A stretch of DNA of 64,000 nt from Anniella stebbinsi (Eukaryota; Chordata; Lepidosauria; Squamata; Anniellidae). Shown in pieces: positions 1 to 13,166 of this stretch. Position numbers and translations under genes: made by a program. The notes beneath the pieces were generated by a model. It was not told the DNA's origin. It was given only the letters and a program-made list of their open reading frames with translations, and searched no databases. The first letter of the stretch is position 1. Each line of letters begins with the position of its first letter. Location: the NCBI GenBank assembly GCA_029215795.1, contig JARDYH010000005.1, forward strand, positions 34,416,001 through 34,480,000. The letters run 5' to 3'.

Positions 1-3000
1 ACAATAGCGATGGATAGTCTAGATCAGGGGTATGCAACGTAATCCCTGCAGGAACCAGTGTGCCCCCAAACACATTCCTTGGTGCCAACCAATATACCCT
101 ACTCCTAACCTTTCTTTAAAATGTTTTTTATATTTTCTTACTGGCAATTGCTTCAGAGCAAAGTGGGAACCTCTAGCCATTACCACCTTCATTTCTCATG
201 AATGCCTCTGGGCAGGTTACTTGTCCTTTATGACTAACCATGCCCATGCATGGCAGCCATTTTATGATTGTGCCCCGGACAATTTCTCAAATTTCCAAAT
301 GGGCCCCAAAAGTCTATTCCGGGTCTAGATTTAACTGTTCAGCCTAATGTAGATATACCATGTTGACCCCACCCTGCTCCCTACAGGATAATCATTGCAT
401 ACTTTCCTGGGAAATATAAGCTGCTAATAAGATTTGCAAAATGCAATAACCAAAGGATTTGCCAGTTATCTGACTCGTCCCTGTGACTGGGGGGAAATGG
501 AAGCATCAAATAGAAATGCCATAGAACTTCTAACCTGTCAATAATGCACTGATTCTGCCCACATGATCAATGTGGAAGCAGCAAAGGAGAACATTATTTA
601 CAATACCTTTGGGCTGGATTTTGAGTTGCCCTCCAGCAAAAGGAAGGGCTCCACGAAGGGGGCTGCAATCCAGCAGAGATTCCTATTGGAGGAAAGAGGG
701 GGGAGAGGATTTTCACCTATTCCCCGTTCAACCCCAACCACTGCCAGTTCCCACATAGTTCCACAGGGTCTCCCAGTTCTCTAGAACAACTTTTCAGAGG
801 GCTGCACAGTAGGAGGAGGAAGTGCCAAAAATCCCACTGAAATGAACAGACCTTATACAAGGCTGGAATTCCTTTTTCTTTCAGTGAGATGTATATAGGA
901 CACATTCCTGGCAGATTAAGCATTTGGTCGTAACACTGAATTATTCTTGTCACTTTAGGAAAGATTCCCAATTCTGTGTGTGTGTGTGTATCTAAAATGG
1001 TTCTAATGCAAATTATCCAGTTGGGTGATGTAATTCCAAGTTCTAAAACTATAGTTATAGCTTAAATTTAAGACTGCTTTGTCAGATGTCAAAATGTTTT
1101 GACAAATCGGGCAAGTTTCAATATTAGCAATTTATAATTAAGCCTGAGACATTGAAAACAATTTTTTTCATTTCATGCAGTTGATTAAATAGGACTGACA
1201 GACCAAAAACTTTTCCATTACAAGCAGCAAGCGTGTTTTTTGCATTATAGCTTTTTCCAGTGCTAGTAATTAACTTTTGACAGTCTTTTTCATCACATAG
1301 AGGTATGCTTAAGCTATGAATAGCTTAACTGTTTGCTAGAATAAGCCTCTTGCTCGAAAACCATTTGCACCCATGGGCATCTTCTGTTGCGCAAGTTGAC
1401 TTTTCATCTCTGAATGGATTGTGTAAGCATTGCCACTGGGAGAAACACACAGCACTGGTCAAGAACTCTTCGCGTCGGGAGATCATTGCAGTGTGACTCC
1501 TTGGTCAGTGTTAGCCTCACAGTGCCTGTGTGCAGGAATCTGTTTGGCAGGACATCATTGCTGAAAGAAGATGAAATGGGCCCTTGTTCACTGCTTACAC
1601 CTCATCAGATGTTGTTGTACAGTTCTCATGTACGTGCGTAAAGAGTTAAGTGCAGTAAAATGATGAATATGGAAAGCCATTATCAATGTGTAGCTGCGTC
1701 CTTGCAGTACTTTGCCAGCAATAGGGCAAGGAATAGGTTCTGAGCCACTGGGTTGGGTGACCAACTTTCAGGGGTCAGGGGCTGCATTGCCCCACTGGAA
1801 TCCACTGGGGGCCACACCCCACCCTAGTTGCTCAACTAGGTGGATGTTGGGTTTAATGCTAAATTAACAGAGATCTAGCCATTCAAGTTCTGCTCTATTT
1901 ATTTGAATGATTCGCATATTTTTGTAACCTATTTATTTAAGTACTATGCTCTGATCTTGAGTGTCTTGGTGTTTACATAGGCATAAATGTAAGTGGACCA
2001 TACTTCGAAATGGACTTGCTGAATATGCTTTTTTGTTTCCTACGAAAGAATGTGTTAATGTCAGTTCAGTACAATGCACTTTCACATTTTTTCTTCTGTT
2101 ATTTAGAGCACTTCATTATGGCAGGACTGTAAGGAAAGTTCTTGCTTTGAGTTACTTCCTATGCAACCTTAATCGCTTTCATTTAGCTATCGAGGGAACA
2201 AGTGAAGCAGCAGTTAAGATCTGTAGAATTGAATTGTAACACTCCAGGTCTGGTTGATACATTCTCATATACACGGATGTTTTATGTGGTGTAGGGCAAT
2301 GAATAGACCTGCCTCCACTATGTCATTTTGTATACATCTGCATTTCCAACGTGCAGTCTTCACTTTCTCCTCTTTCCCCCCCACACTTCATAATGCTGCA
2401 CTTTGATCTGATCATTGGAACGAGCCTGTGTGCAGCCTCAGGCTTGTGCACTCCCTGCTCCTCCCCAATGGCTGAGAGAAGGACTTTACTAGTGTTTAGT
2501 TTCACTTTCAAAAGAAAGTGTATGAACCAAACATTGTGGCTTATGCCCAACTCAGTTTCGTTTCTAAACAAACCAGCTTCAGAAATCGTGGCTTGTTTAG
2601 AAACTGACCAAGTTTGTTATAATTGTTTATACGTAACGGCAAGCCAGGATTCTTTTGAGAGCAAAACTAAACACAGGAGGTCCTCCTGGCTGGATGGTAG
2701 GAGGATAGGAGGGGGTGCAGGAGCCTGAGACTTTTCTCAGGCTCATACCAGTGATCAAGTTCTAGTGTTATGTACAAACCAACTCCAACTATTGTATTCT
2801 GGGCAGGGGAAAAGAAAGAGAAGACATGCTAAGGCATGGTCTAGTGTTGATATGTAAACCAAGCTAATACCTCTCTGCGTATGATCTGTGTGGCACATTA
2901 TGTCAAAAGAACAGTGAGGTGCAAGCACATGCCCACTGCTCAAGAGCAGAGAGGAGTTTCAGGCTCATGAGTGAATGAACCAGGCCTAGTGTTCTTCTTT

Positions 3001-3130
3001 ATTATATCATTATTTTAAATAATGTCCTTCTTTATGAAACCACGGGGCAGTGTACAGAATTCCTATCTGATTTCTAGGTTTCCGTCAATTTGCTACAGAA
3101 CAAATTCTGAACCACCCGGAAAACTTGTGA
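1..3130. other. Intergenic, no gene recognised
   Basis: Open frames here are short, lack family resemblance and are not bounded by convincing splice sites. The sequence is AT-rich with a short TG run near 976-990 and a small hairpin (GAGCCTGAGA / TCTCAGGCTC) at about 2722-2745. I see no coding exon, RNA gene or clear transposon end. Confidence 0.6.
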
Positions 3131-3195
3131 ATGGTTCAGAGAGCTTTGGCTATTGGGCGGTATAGAAATGCAAAATAAATAAACAAACAAAACAG
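3130..3195 (+). repeat. LINE 3' tail fragment
   Basis: The stretch ends in a GGGCGGTATAGAAATG-type motif followed by an AATAAATAAACAAACAAA tail. This is the usual 3' end of L2/CR1-like LINEs in squamates. Only the last few tens of bases are recognisable, as expected for strong 5' truncation. Confidence 0.5.
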
Positions 3196-4108
3196 GAAAT
3201 AGCTGTTTAATTGTTTGAACTACTGAATCTTGAACAGAATTCTAACATGGAGGGTAAGAAAACTCCCCAAACGCTGCAGTTGACCAATTATCCCAAAGAG
3301 GGTGCTCAGCTACTAAGTTCCATCTCTCTCTTGAATTACTTCATCCCACTCTCCGTTTTACATTATGGGCAAATTCGTAAGCGCTTAGATTTTCTGAACA
3401 TTTCTTCTTATTCTTCCTCTTGCTTTATATTGAACTAAAATTAACTAGGCGGCGGGTCAGTTTGCAGAACATACTGGTTTCTTTGCAAAAGTTCCTGATC
3501 TGAGGTTTTGATTAAATGACTACTGTTATCTCATGCCCATGTTTCCCTTTGGGCTTGTCTACATATCTCAGTTACATATAGATGCAGCTTGAAGTAGTCT
3601 CCCCGTGATGAACTGCTCCTCTTGGCAGTTGATTGCATTTTAGAGTGACATTTTTTGTGTGCCACACCCTGTCTAGCCTTTCCAGCACCCATTAGTAGCC
3701 CAGAGGGACTCGATGTGATTGAGATTATTGATGTGCCTGGCTGCTCTATGCCACCACTGTCATTTCACAGGACAGTTGCTAACCTCAAAATGCTAAACGA
3801 AAATCTAAACCTAGATTAGAGGTAAGCCAGAATGCGCCAAGGTGATCGATGCCCCTTGCCTCTGTCATAACATGGAAATAGATAGTAACTGTCCTGGATG
3901 TGGCAAAACTACTAACATTCGTGCAAAGGTGCTGTACTCTCTTTCTTGCTATCTGCGATGACAATTGGCTTTCTGTGACTTGTTTTATTACCCAAGAAGC
4001 TGACTTGGGAAGAGGTGAGCAAAGTTCAGCTAGCTACTTAGGTGAATAAAAATAGGTCCATTAAAGGGCTCACTTTCCATACTTTTAACTAGCTGCAGCC
4101 TACACAGA
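3196..4108. other. Intergenic, no gene recognised
   Basis: Unique-looking AT-rich DNA. Short frames such as 3211-3438 have no recognisable domain. No repeat family identified. Confidence 0.5.
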
Positions 4109-4206
4109 GAGCCTATCTACACTACTGCTTTAAAACGGTTTATAACAGTTTTAAACCGATCAATAACGGTTATAAACCGTTTTAAAGCAGTGGTGTAGAT
4201 AGGCTC
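4109..4206. mobile_element. 98-bp near-perfect palindrome (MITE-like)
   Basis: The left arm starts GAGCCTATCTACAC and the right arm ends GTGTAGATAGGCTC. The arms pair over about 44 bases with one mismatch and contain the motif ACTGCTTTAAAACGGTTTAT in both orientations. The inner bases also pair imperfectly. This looks like a small foldback non-autonomous DNA transposon. I could not define a target duplication. A degenerate relative seems to lie at 16686-16818. Confidence 0.7.
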
Positions 4207-7200
4207 TTAGTCTTTAACAAATCCAGGGTTGAAGTGAGTTAAAAGTTGCTGCTCTCAGGCGAAGGAGACTTTATGAACTAATCTTTTAATTGTGGACAAG
4301 AGCCAGAAGCACACAGACACACATACAGCCTTACTTTTCTTAATCTCTTTGCTTTAAACCTTTTTTTAAAGGACATTTTTTTGGATTGTATGAAGTACTT
4401 CATTACTAAAATGAAGTGTTTTGAAGCACTGAAGCCTGAAAGTCAGATGCTGTTCAGGTCCCTTCTTTTTAGAATAATTAGCATGATATATTCTTTTGTC
4501 AATGCTTCTTAATTTAGTCGGGTAAACTTAAGCCAATGTGTGTGTTTTTAAATTTTAACTTAAATTCAAACTTGCATATGAGTGCTTTTCATAGCTCTTT
4601 GTTTCCCCCCACCCCAATCCCTTCAATTAGTGTTTAATTTTATAGAGAGTCGAATTTGGACTCGCTCTGCCATTAACTTCCCTTGCTCACATCATTCAAG
4701 TAGGAAAGCCATTGGATACAAAATCTGCTGCAGAGAACTTTCCAAGGTCCCAAAAGTGACCCATAAGTTCTGAATATCAGGCTCACGGCTCACTTATCTG
4801 AGGACTTCTGACCTAAAGCATGATAAATTGTTCTGTAGTCAAAACTCTCAAAACCGAGTTTATAATTGCAGGGCTGCTCTCCCATCCAGAGGTGGTGGTC
4901 TGCTATATACATAGATTCCCCATTCACTTTGGTGGAAGGAGCCAGTTTCTGAACACAGGAATATACATGCAACTGGCACCCCTCTATTGAAACAAATGGG
5001 AAGCCTGTTGCAGATAAGAAGATTGAAGGTGTGTCTTGGAGCTCCTGTGCTTGGTACAAATTTGCTGGATTGGGACAGTACTAGTCCTCCTGCATGGAAG
5101 AAAATGGTGTGCTAACTTCTAGAAATTTAAGTCTTTAAGGGGTAATTAAAGGTAGAGCTGGGTGTTTCCGAGGAATCCTGTCTTCCTTGCCCTCTGTACC
5201 ATACAGCCCAGTTTGCTTTGTGCCATTACATTGAGGATTCCCCTATTGTGTGTCCTGCTAGCAGGAAAACCTTCTGATACAAGACAAGTTGAAGTAAACA
5301 TTCCAGAATGCTAAAGGGGAGGGGGACTCAACACAGAGCTGTTGTTTTCAGCAGCAGCCCTGTGGGTTTGGTAATGTCGAGTTAATCCTGTGTGCTGTTC
5401 TGTGGTGTGGATCAGCTTCAGCTGAATAAAAAAATCATTTGACCTGTACTGAGTGAAATCCCTGGTTTGCCACGTAGTTCCCCATTGCAAATGAGAGCTC
5501 CTCGTTCTTTAATACAAGCACTGCATCTTTCTCAGGTATCTTTTTGTAGATATATTTTTGTTGCTTGAGGTATTTGCATTCTAGGGTATGCTGTATTTCC
5601 TGATACACACTTTTGTTTGTTGTCTTTAGCTGTTAATTCTTCCACCGTCAATGTATTCTTTCTAAAATCCCGTGGAGCAGAAAAGAGTGCTAAACAAATG
5701 TGTGTGTGTAACTGTGTGTCCAATTTGCATTGTCAATGTTCCTAACCACACTATTTAGTTCTCTTCATTTTGATGAAACATAGAAAATGTACAAAAATTA
5801 TTAGAACAGGGGTGGGGAACCTCAAACCTGTGGGCCAAATCTGCCCTCCCCGGGTGGTCTCCTGGCTGTTGCAGATTTTTTCCCATTCTAAAAGGTTGAA
5901 GTTGGTACCAGCACCTTTGAATCTGATCCAGATTTCACCAATGGCAATGTTTCTAAAGTTGCCATTGTGTTGTTGGATGTGGTCTGGAGTTTAAGATGAT
6001 TATATCAAAGACTTCTTCGTTTAGGGTTGGTTCATTCATCCAGAAATCCCTAGATCATTGCCTCCAGGAGCAGTGAGGCCAGCACCAGTTTGTGGTTTTG
6101 CTGGGGTCGTGCAGAAGTGTTGCTTACGTGAATCTCTACTTCCACATGGGCAATGTATCCATGGTGATTCTTATTCCCAAGACGGTGGTGCATTTTTTTT
6201 GAGACACTGTTATTATAGAAATGGGGAGTGAGGAAAAAGAGATGTTTTTCCATGTGGAGGTACCAATTCACACAAATTACGCCTTGTAAAGAACGTCTGC
6301 TTCTTGTTTTGTAAATACCCTTTTTACGAGACCATATTTTCTTACTTCTGAGACACCTCCTGAATTGCTTAGTGTTTCTGTTGATCAGCCCATGAGTTTC
6401 TCTGTGTAGAATTTCAGCTGAAGAAAAATGTGTGGATTTGAGTCCCATGTTGTCTGCTCTTAGGTGAGACAGTAATCTCAATGCCTGTCATTCCCCTAAG
6501 CTGTAATAAAATAAGTTTGGCACCTAATGTTTGTATCCTTCTTGTCTTATTTAACAAGATCTTTTTCATTTTAATTATTTTACCTAAACTATGCCACCTG
6601 CATAAATAGAGCTGAGTCAGGGGCAGGGGAGTTGTGTACTTGATCCTCCAGGGAGAGTGCAACCCCATCCAACACTGGTCTCACACCTCCACCCAGATCA
6701 GCAGGTTTCCCCCACCTCCAATACTTCCATCTTAGTTTGTTTGCCCTCACCTGTCACAAAACTGTCTCCAGGCACCTGCTCAGGGTTTTCACAGCCTTCT
6801 TGGAGGAATCAAGAGGTAGAACTGCATGCATGTCATGGGATGGGGGAAGGAATAAGTGTATCAACTGGCCTATAGTCTGAAAAGCATTTTCAACTGTTTT
6901 CAAATGCTCATGGAATATCGACATTATGCCCTTTCAAAGGAGGATCACACATTCACCTTTTTCACTTGCACTGGTCCTGAGTTGGGAAAGCATCCCAATG
7001 ATAATTCCGTTTGGCATGTACATGGCTGTCTTCTGGACCAAAAAAAAAAAACCCCTAATGGGGTTGTGGGATTGCTGGTGGTAGAAAAGAGGTTCAGAGA
7101 TCAAGTGCCTCAATACTTTCTGATGGCAGCAGATGGGCTGGTTTTGAGTGCAGAGGACATTGGGGCTGAATGAATCCTTCCAGGGGGTCACTTCATCATG

Positions 7201-8790
7201 GTGTCAGCATCCTCCCAACATCCTTTCTGCTCCCCTGACTGACTTTAGACAAAAGAGGAGCTTCGGCATTTCAGCGCCCGATATTGTGCCCATGTTCAGA
7301 CCTTTTAAAAGACTATTTGCATGTAGCTTTTGATTCCAAAGTGAGGTCAGGTCAGATACATTCAGCCGACGTTTTGCTCAGAGCAACAGGATAATTGTCT
7401 GCATCAAACTGTGGAGATCATTATGCTGCCATTGTTAACACAGGATCTTGTGCCAGTTTCCCCCTTCTTGTCCTGTAGGCACAGAATTATTGTCATATGA
7501 CATATTCCAATGATCTCAAAGTTCACTATAAGAAAAACGCAAGATTTTTCCCCTTCAGAATCACTTGTCTCATGGCATTACTTTTGTAGATCTGAAAGTA
7601 TACAATGTTGTTTATTTCATATCATCTATGAACTACTTTTTAATATATATATATATACATGTATTTAAAGTAGTACCTAACGAATCACTGTTCAAAATCA
7701 GAGATCATTAAAAATGAACTAACTAAAATGAAATCTATTGACATACATTCATGACTAATATTTAGCAAGCTATGATCAAAGATATGCGTTAGTATTTAAT
7801 ATTTGAATGTCACGGCTGCCATGCCATGACCCTTTGTATCTGACAGTATTTAATGTGCTATGATCGTTAATATATAATTATACTTAATATATTAGTGGTG
7901 GAGGGAAGATGTGCTGTTGCTGCTGCTTCACCACATGAAGAGAAGTGTGATTCTGTATTATGAGTGAATTGAGACTTCGTACTGGGATAAAACACATACA
8001 TTGTCCTGTGTGAAACTTGCACAGTCTGCTCTGATTTAATGTATTTTGGAAGCTGCAGCAACTGTCTTGGAGATCAGCCCTTAAGATATTCTTTTACAAC
8101 CACTGAGAAATGAAAGCAGAAGGTTAGTACCTGGTGAAAGGAAGATCTCACTAGATTGTGAATTATTAAAGGAAACTGCAGTTCTTCCGACCTTGCTAGG
8201 TATGCTGACCTCATGGTCAAGACGGATTGTGCTTCTCAATAGAAGCCATCTCAACTCTGTTGTGTTGCACGGAAAGTCCTTTGCTCATTTTTGACCAAGA
8301 AGAAAACTAACTCCAACTCCATAAAAGGTCCACTGGGATGCTTAAAAAATTATGGATTAGCCAAAGCACGGTGGCTGAGCTCTTCTCAATCGTATGATAC
8401 TATTAATGCACAGTTTGTGCTACAGCATGTGTTAACAACCACCAAATCTAATGCTAGTATATACTAATACCGTCCCATGCTGGTGGCATTCATCTGTGTC
8501 ATCTGCTGAACACAAAGTTGCTTGAAAGTTGTTGAAGGGCTCCTCCTTTCATGGCTACTGCTGCTGATTCTCCCGCCCCATCTGAGGGAGGGAGTTGGTA
8601 AGTCAGTCCTAAGCAGCTCTGAAGCAATATATATCAGGTTTCAGCTGTCTTGGCAGTGTGACATTCATGCCCCCTATTTCAGATGTTTCAAACCAGAACT
8701 CTGCCTTGGGCAATGCATGCACAAACACTCAACATTCTAAATCATGTGGAAGTTCTTTCACAATTGTTACCCTATGAGTGAGGCCCAATA
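4207..8790. other. Intergenic, no gene recognised
   Basis: No coding exon is supported. The stretch holds a short TA run at 7641-7658, an A-run at 7041-7052 and a possible degenerate palindromic repeat at 5808-5985. The open frames at 6050-6481 and 6856-7173 have no domain signature and no splice context. Confidence 0.5.
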
Positions 8791-8794
8791 TGGG

Positions 8795-9070
8795 ATGATG
8801 GCTTATTGAAGCTGCAATGGGTTGTGGCACATGCCAGTGGCCGTTTTGAATATCCAAGCAACAAGCAGTCACCATGGTTTATTGTGTTGTGCAAACTTGA
8901 CGAGGGTAGCTTATACGAGGGCTAAACAACCCTCGCATAACTTTCTTCGCCAGGGTTGCACAACACGATAAGCCACAATGACCACCCACCATGGCTTGAA
9001 TATCCAAAAGGACAGCCAACACACACTACAGTCCACCATGGTTAAAATAGGCCACAGTGGGCTGTGGAAA
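8795..9070. mobile_element. Imperfect palindromic element, family A
   Basis: Arms related to TTATTGTGTTGTGCAA and TTGCACAACACGATAA face each other around a central ACGAGGGCTAAACAACCCTCG hairpin. CCACCATGG-type motifs recur near both ends. The same central motif, GTTGTTTAACCCTCG, recurs at about 42766-42780, so this is a dispersed non-autonomous family rather than a local hairpin. Confidence 0.5.
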
Positions 9071-10027
9071 TCATGCAAATGTGTCATTTTATTGTGTCAT
9101 TTTAATAATAGGGTGAATCTTTCCAATAAGCTGGCAGAATAAGCTTAGATCTTATTCTTGTTAATCGCATCTTAAGAGAACATACTGGGGAGAAGCATTG
9201 ATGTAGGTGATGGTTTTGTACTACTCACATTCATTTTGGTGGGGCTTGTGAAAGAGAACTTTCCAGTGGAAAATATGGAAGACACAAGAATTGAAAGGAG
9301 GTTATCCATGTAGCGGAATTACCTGCTATCCTAGAAGCAGCTTGCAGGAGCCCAACAATTACGAGGTAGCATTAAAGCCACTGAAAAGCAAAACATTTTA
9401 ATAATCTTGGCTTTATTTGTCAAGTATTACCCTTTTATAAATCTTTCTCAAGCCATTACCTTCCATCAGCTAGCACATTTGTATGTGTCCTTGCATTGGC
9501 ATATAATTCAACGGTGGCCTTGAAGTATTTTAAATAAATAAACTTACGGTAATAATGGCAAAAATGACTTTATACACTCTTCCTACACACAAAATAGGGA
9601 GGTTAAATATTTCTCTGCCTTCACATAACAACTTGGTTATTCTGTAACTTGGCTCCTTTTTATTACACCTGATTTAATATTAGTTTTCAAGCTGTAACAA
9701 TTGGTATTTTTCATTGTGACATGCTTGTGAGATGTATTTGCAAATTGTAGGAAAAACCTTTGGATGGGAAGCGCTCTGCCCATGCTCAAAGCACTGTGGA
9801 CTTACAGTGAGCTTTTTAAAAAAGCTGCTAGGAAAGATGCTCTGCACATGCTCAATAACACTTCCCTCTTATAACCTTTAAAGAACACGCTCCTTTTATA
9901 TGCTGTCTACCTCGTATTTCCATTCTCTCATTACATAGTGAGCTCCTACTTAGGCTGTTTTACTGTAGACGTTCCAGAAGCATATTGCTGATACATGAAG
10001 AATTACAATTAGTGGATTCTGTTGTTT
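9071..10027. other. Intergenic, no gene recognised
   Basis: AT-rich DNA without a recognisable gene or repeat boundary. Confidence 0.45.
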
Positions 10028-10035
10028 CGTTAGTG

Positions 10036-10344
10036 TAGGCTGACCAGTTAAAATCCAGGTCAGGGCTCATGTCACTTTAACAGTTGTAGAGAAAAGGGAA
10101 TTTCAGCCAGTGTCATTTGTATGCATTTAGTTCCTGGTGATATTCCCTCTTCATCACAACAGTTAAAGTTGCAGGCACTATACTAGAGTGACCATATACA
10201 AAAGAAGGCAGGGCCCCTGCAACTTTTACAGTTGTGATGGAATTTCACCAGGAACTAATTGCATACAAATGACACTGGCTGAAATTCCCTTTTCTCTACA
10301 ACTGTTAACATGAGCCCTGACCTGGACTGTATCTGGTCAGCCTA
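10036..10344 (-). mobile_element. Long-arm palindromic DNA transposon, copy 1
   Basis: The element runs from TAGGCTGACCAG to CTGGTCAGCCTA and is a near-palindrome, with arms of about 130 bases around an asymmetric spacer near 10177-10220. It is flanked by CGTTAGTG (10028-10035) and CGTTAGCG (10345-10352), an 8-bp duplication with one mismatch, the size made by hAT transposases. Orientation is set by the spacer, which is the exact reverse complement of the spacer in the copy at 14317-14636. There is no coding capacity, so it is non-autonomous. Confidence 0.75.
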
Positions 10345-10352
10345 CGTTAGCG

Positions 10353-11499
10353 ACCTTGTCGTATTATTAGGTAGGTTCTCCTTTTTGTGGCCGTTATTTG
10401 TTTTGACTTTATTTCAGAATAAAATAAAATGTCACAAATGAGAAAAAGAGCCTCTTTCTGAGGTAAAATATGACCATTGATTGCATAAAAAGGCTCCTCT
10501 TGGGGCTGAAGAGCAACGGGCAGCTCTGAACTGCCACTCCCACCCCTCCGTGCAGCTGTGGACAATGTGAGAACATTCTGTTGGCAACGAGGTAACAGAT
10601 GGCCTTAAAGTCTTCCTGCCCGTGAGCCTTGTCTTATTGAGAGGGGAGCAAACAATAGCGCAAAGAGCCAAGCATGTGCCACCCAACAGTGCACAGAGCC
10701 ATTGTCAGAGCCCGAGTGCAAAATCCCAATTCCACGCTTAAGGGCGGCCCAAAAGGAGCCTCACTCCTCTGAACCTGCAAAAGAGCAGCTCCCCATGTCG
10801 CACATTGAAACCAAGGAAGGGCAATGCATATAGAAATCTAATTATTGGCAGGCAAGGAGCGAGCTTTTAGCATGATAATCACAGGGGCCCCCAGTGCTTT
10901 CTTGTGCACGGACCCCTGAAAGGTGACGCTGAAAGCAAAAGTTAAAGCCATTGAATTTCCATCAATCATTCAATGTTTGCTTTGATTGCGCTGACAAGAT
11001 CCTGTTTTGTGGGCTCTTAAAGTGCAGTGAGAAACTCTTATTAATCACTTTAAGATATTTTTTATTTTAAGACAAAAGGAGGTTGTCTCCTCATTAGCCG
11101 CCAAGCAGAGACAGAAGGGCCAAGAATAGAGCTTTGTGGAGCAGAATGGGTCCCAGCAGACGATGCGCCAGGGAATGGCTTCTCCGCTCGCCAATATGGC
11201 ACTACAGATTTCAGAGCTGTGCAATAATTTCAAGGCCAGAGGCTGATTTGGTGGACATCAGCCTAATTCAATGGCCAGATGTGAAAGCCAGGACAAGAGC
11301 ACAATCCAGCAACGTTGATTTGGCACAAGTCATTCCTGCAATGGGACTTATTGCTTACACCAATGGTGGGGAACTCTTTTTTGGCCAAGGGTCCAATTGG
11401 TCCCAGGTCGAGACATTGAAAGCCATATGCTAATGGGGTGGGGAGTACAGCCCAATAGTGGGGGGAGCCACTGCTGGCAAATACACCCACCCACCCATA
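10353..11499. other. Intergenic; repeat-free candidate conserved non-coding stretch
   Basis: No gene is recognised. About 10800-11290 is free of visible repeats and rich in homeodomain-type cores (TCTAATTATTGG, ATCAATCATTCAATG). It looks like a constrained non-coding element, but this is a composition judgement only and not an alignment. Confidence 0.3.
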
Positions 11500-11524
11500 T
11501 TCATTCATTCATTCATTCATTCAT

Positions 11525-11572
<48 letters not shown>
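11500..11572 (+). repeat. Compound microsatellite (ATTC)n(TC)n(AC)n
   Basis: Three simple repeats follow each other directly: about six ATTC units, then TC, then AC dinucleotides. The serine/leucine/histidine frames across it are artefacts. Confidence 0.95.
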
Positions 11573-11627
11573 AGCTGGTTCTTGTGCCCCTCACCTTCCT
11601 ATTGGAAAAGCATGTACAAGCCTTACA

Positions 11628-11700
11628 CAGTGCCATCCTATGCATGCTTACTCAGAAGTAAGTCCCATTGTGTTCAACGGGGTGAGGCTTAGCTGCAACC
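11628..11700 (+). repeat. Short palindromic repeat of TACTCAGAAGTAAGT type
   Basis: CCTATGCATGCTTACTCAGAAGTAAGTCCCATTG-like sequence, whose full-length relatives elsewhere in the window close with an inverted TAGGATTGCA-type end. Other copies lie near 18165, 21785, 33735, 55318 and 63587. Confidence 0.65.
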
Positions 11701-11769
11701 CACCTTTGCAAGAATGTGGCCCTTGGATGGTTTAAAACAACAAGAAGGTGGATTTGGAGCAAGCCCAGA

Positions 11770-11820
11770 TGGGTGGGTGGATGGATGGATGGATGGATGG
11801 GTGTGTGGGTGTGGGTGTGT
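11770..11820 (+). repeat. (GGAT)n/(GTGTGG)n microsatellite
   Basis: GGGTGGGTGGATGGATGG tetranucleotide units grade into GTGTGGGTGT. Confidence 0.9.
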
Positions 11821-13107
11821 CTATAACAGCAGTTATTCGCCCAGAAGGGAGTGGCTAATTCTAGAGTAAGCTATCTGGAGGAAGCCGTGAAAGCTCCTCC
11901 CTTGAAGATTTCTAGAAAAGGCTGGTGAAGCATCTGTTGGGAACACATTAGATGAACACTAGTGATCCATGCAGGGTCAGCTTCAGATCCTTGTGAGTCC
12001 CTGGGAATTGTGCATGTATGCACATGCATGTATGCATGCGCACACAACACGCAGTCACACAATCTGTGTCCTGGGCAAAGAGGCTTCCCCATTGCATGCA
12101 TTGACCCAGTTCCATGATTCTAAATCCATTCTCCCCACAGGCCTCCTAGGTGCCTAGGAATTGCTCTTCACTCAACTCAAAGGGCCCTTCTAATGGACCC
12201 CTTACAGATGCTCAGTTTCCTTGGGTGCTGGCACATGAAAATCACCAGAGGATGGTAGGGTCAAGCTAACATTAGGGCTCCAGCAGATGAACTTAAGGCA
12301 AAAGGGGAAAGATCAGAAATACAAATAAATGCCAAAAAAAAAAAAAAAAAAGCTAGCACATTAGCCTAAGCTCTTACTGCCAATCACTAAGCCTTAGGAG
12401 AGGCATCTCAACCTTTTAGGATGGTGAGGGGGTGGCACTGCACAAACCCCCAGAAACCACCAAACAATAGTGGTTGGGAGAAAGAGGTGCGGCCATTTCG
12501 GGAACCCTGGAAGGCAGAACTAGGAGCCCAGGAGGGTCAGATTTGTATCAGTGCCTGCCGTTCCCCATCCCTTTATAGAGGCCCATTAACAGCCTGCCTG
12601 ACAACCCCAGCCCTAAAACCTGGAGTCAGCCCTGCCCTGCCAGCCAAGGAATGGCTCTTGAAACGCCCCTGTGCACAAGAAGCAACGTGATGAATTGCCA
12701 TGATCGCTTTTTAAACCGGAGGTCTAGGCTTGCGGGGCAAGCAGTGTGCTTCAACACCCGTTTCCTTTTAGAAAGTGCTTGCATGAAATCTTCTCATTTC
12801 TATTTGAATACGGGGAAGTTTAAAGGATATCTTGGAGGTTCTGCTGAAGAACCTTTTGAAAGGCTAACTCTGAAGGTCTTGCCAGCTGCTAATGGAGAAA
12901 GTGAACTTTATGTCTTTCCCCTCCAGGATTGGCCCAAGACATTTTGCTTCCTGGGGCGAAGGACAAGATGGCATTTCCCTCATTCCATATCCCCAAACCG
13001 AATGAACAAATAGTTGAATCCTACTCCAACACTGGTGATGGTATGGCATTCTGTGCCACACCTGAAGCCAAGATGCTCGCTCTGGGAGCGCAGGGCAGGC
13101 TGCACAG

Positions 13108-13115
<8 letters not shown>
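11821..13115. other. Intergenic, no gene recognised
   Basis: An A-run lies at about 12334-12351. The open frames at 12421-12690 and 12651-13013 show no domain and no splice context. Confidence 0.45.

Positions 13116-13164
<49 letters not shown>
13116..13164 (+). repeat. (TC)n microsatellite
   Basis: Uninterrupted TC dinucleotides. Overlapping open frames read as serine/leucine or arginine/glutamate runs and are not genes. Confidence 0.97.

Positions 13165-13166
<2 letters not shown>

Noticed and set aside
6050..6481. A 143-codon minus-strand frame
   Set aside because: No recognisable family or initiation context, and it overlaps other unrelated frames.
11500..13164. A CRISPR-like array of repeats
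   Set aside because: The repeats are simple microsatellites without spacers, and the genome is vertebrate.
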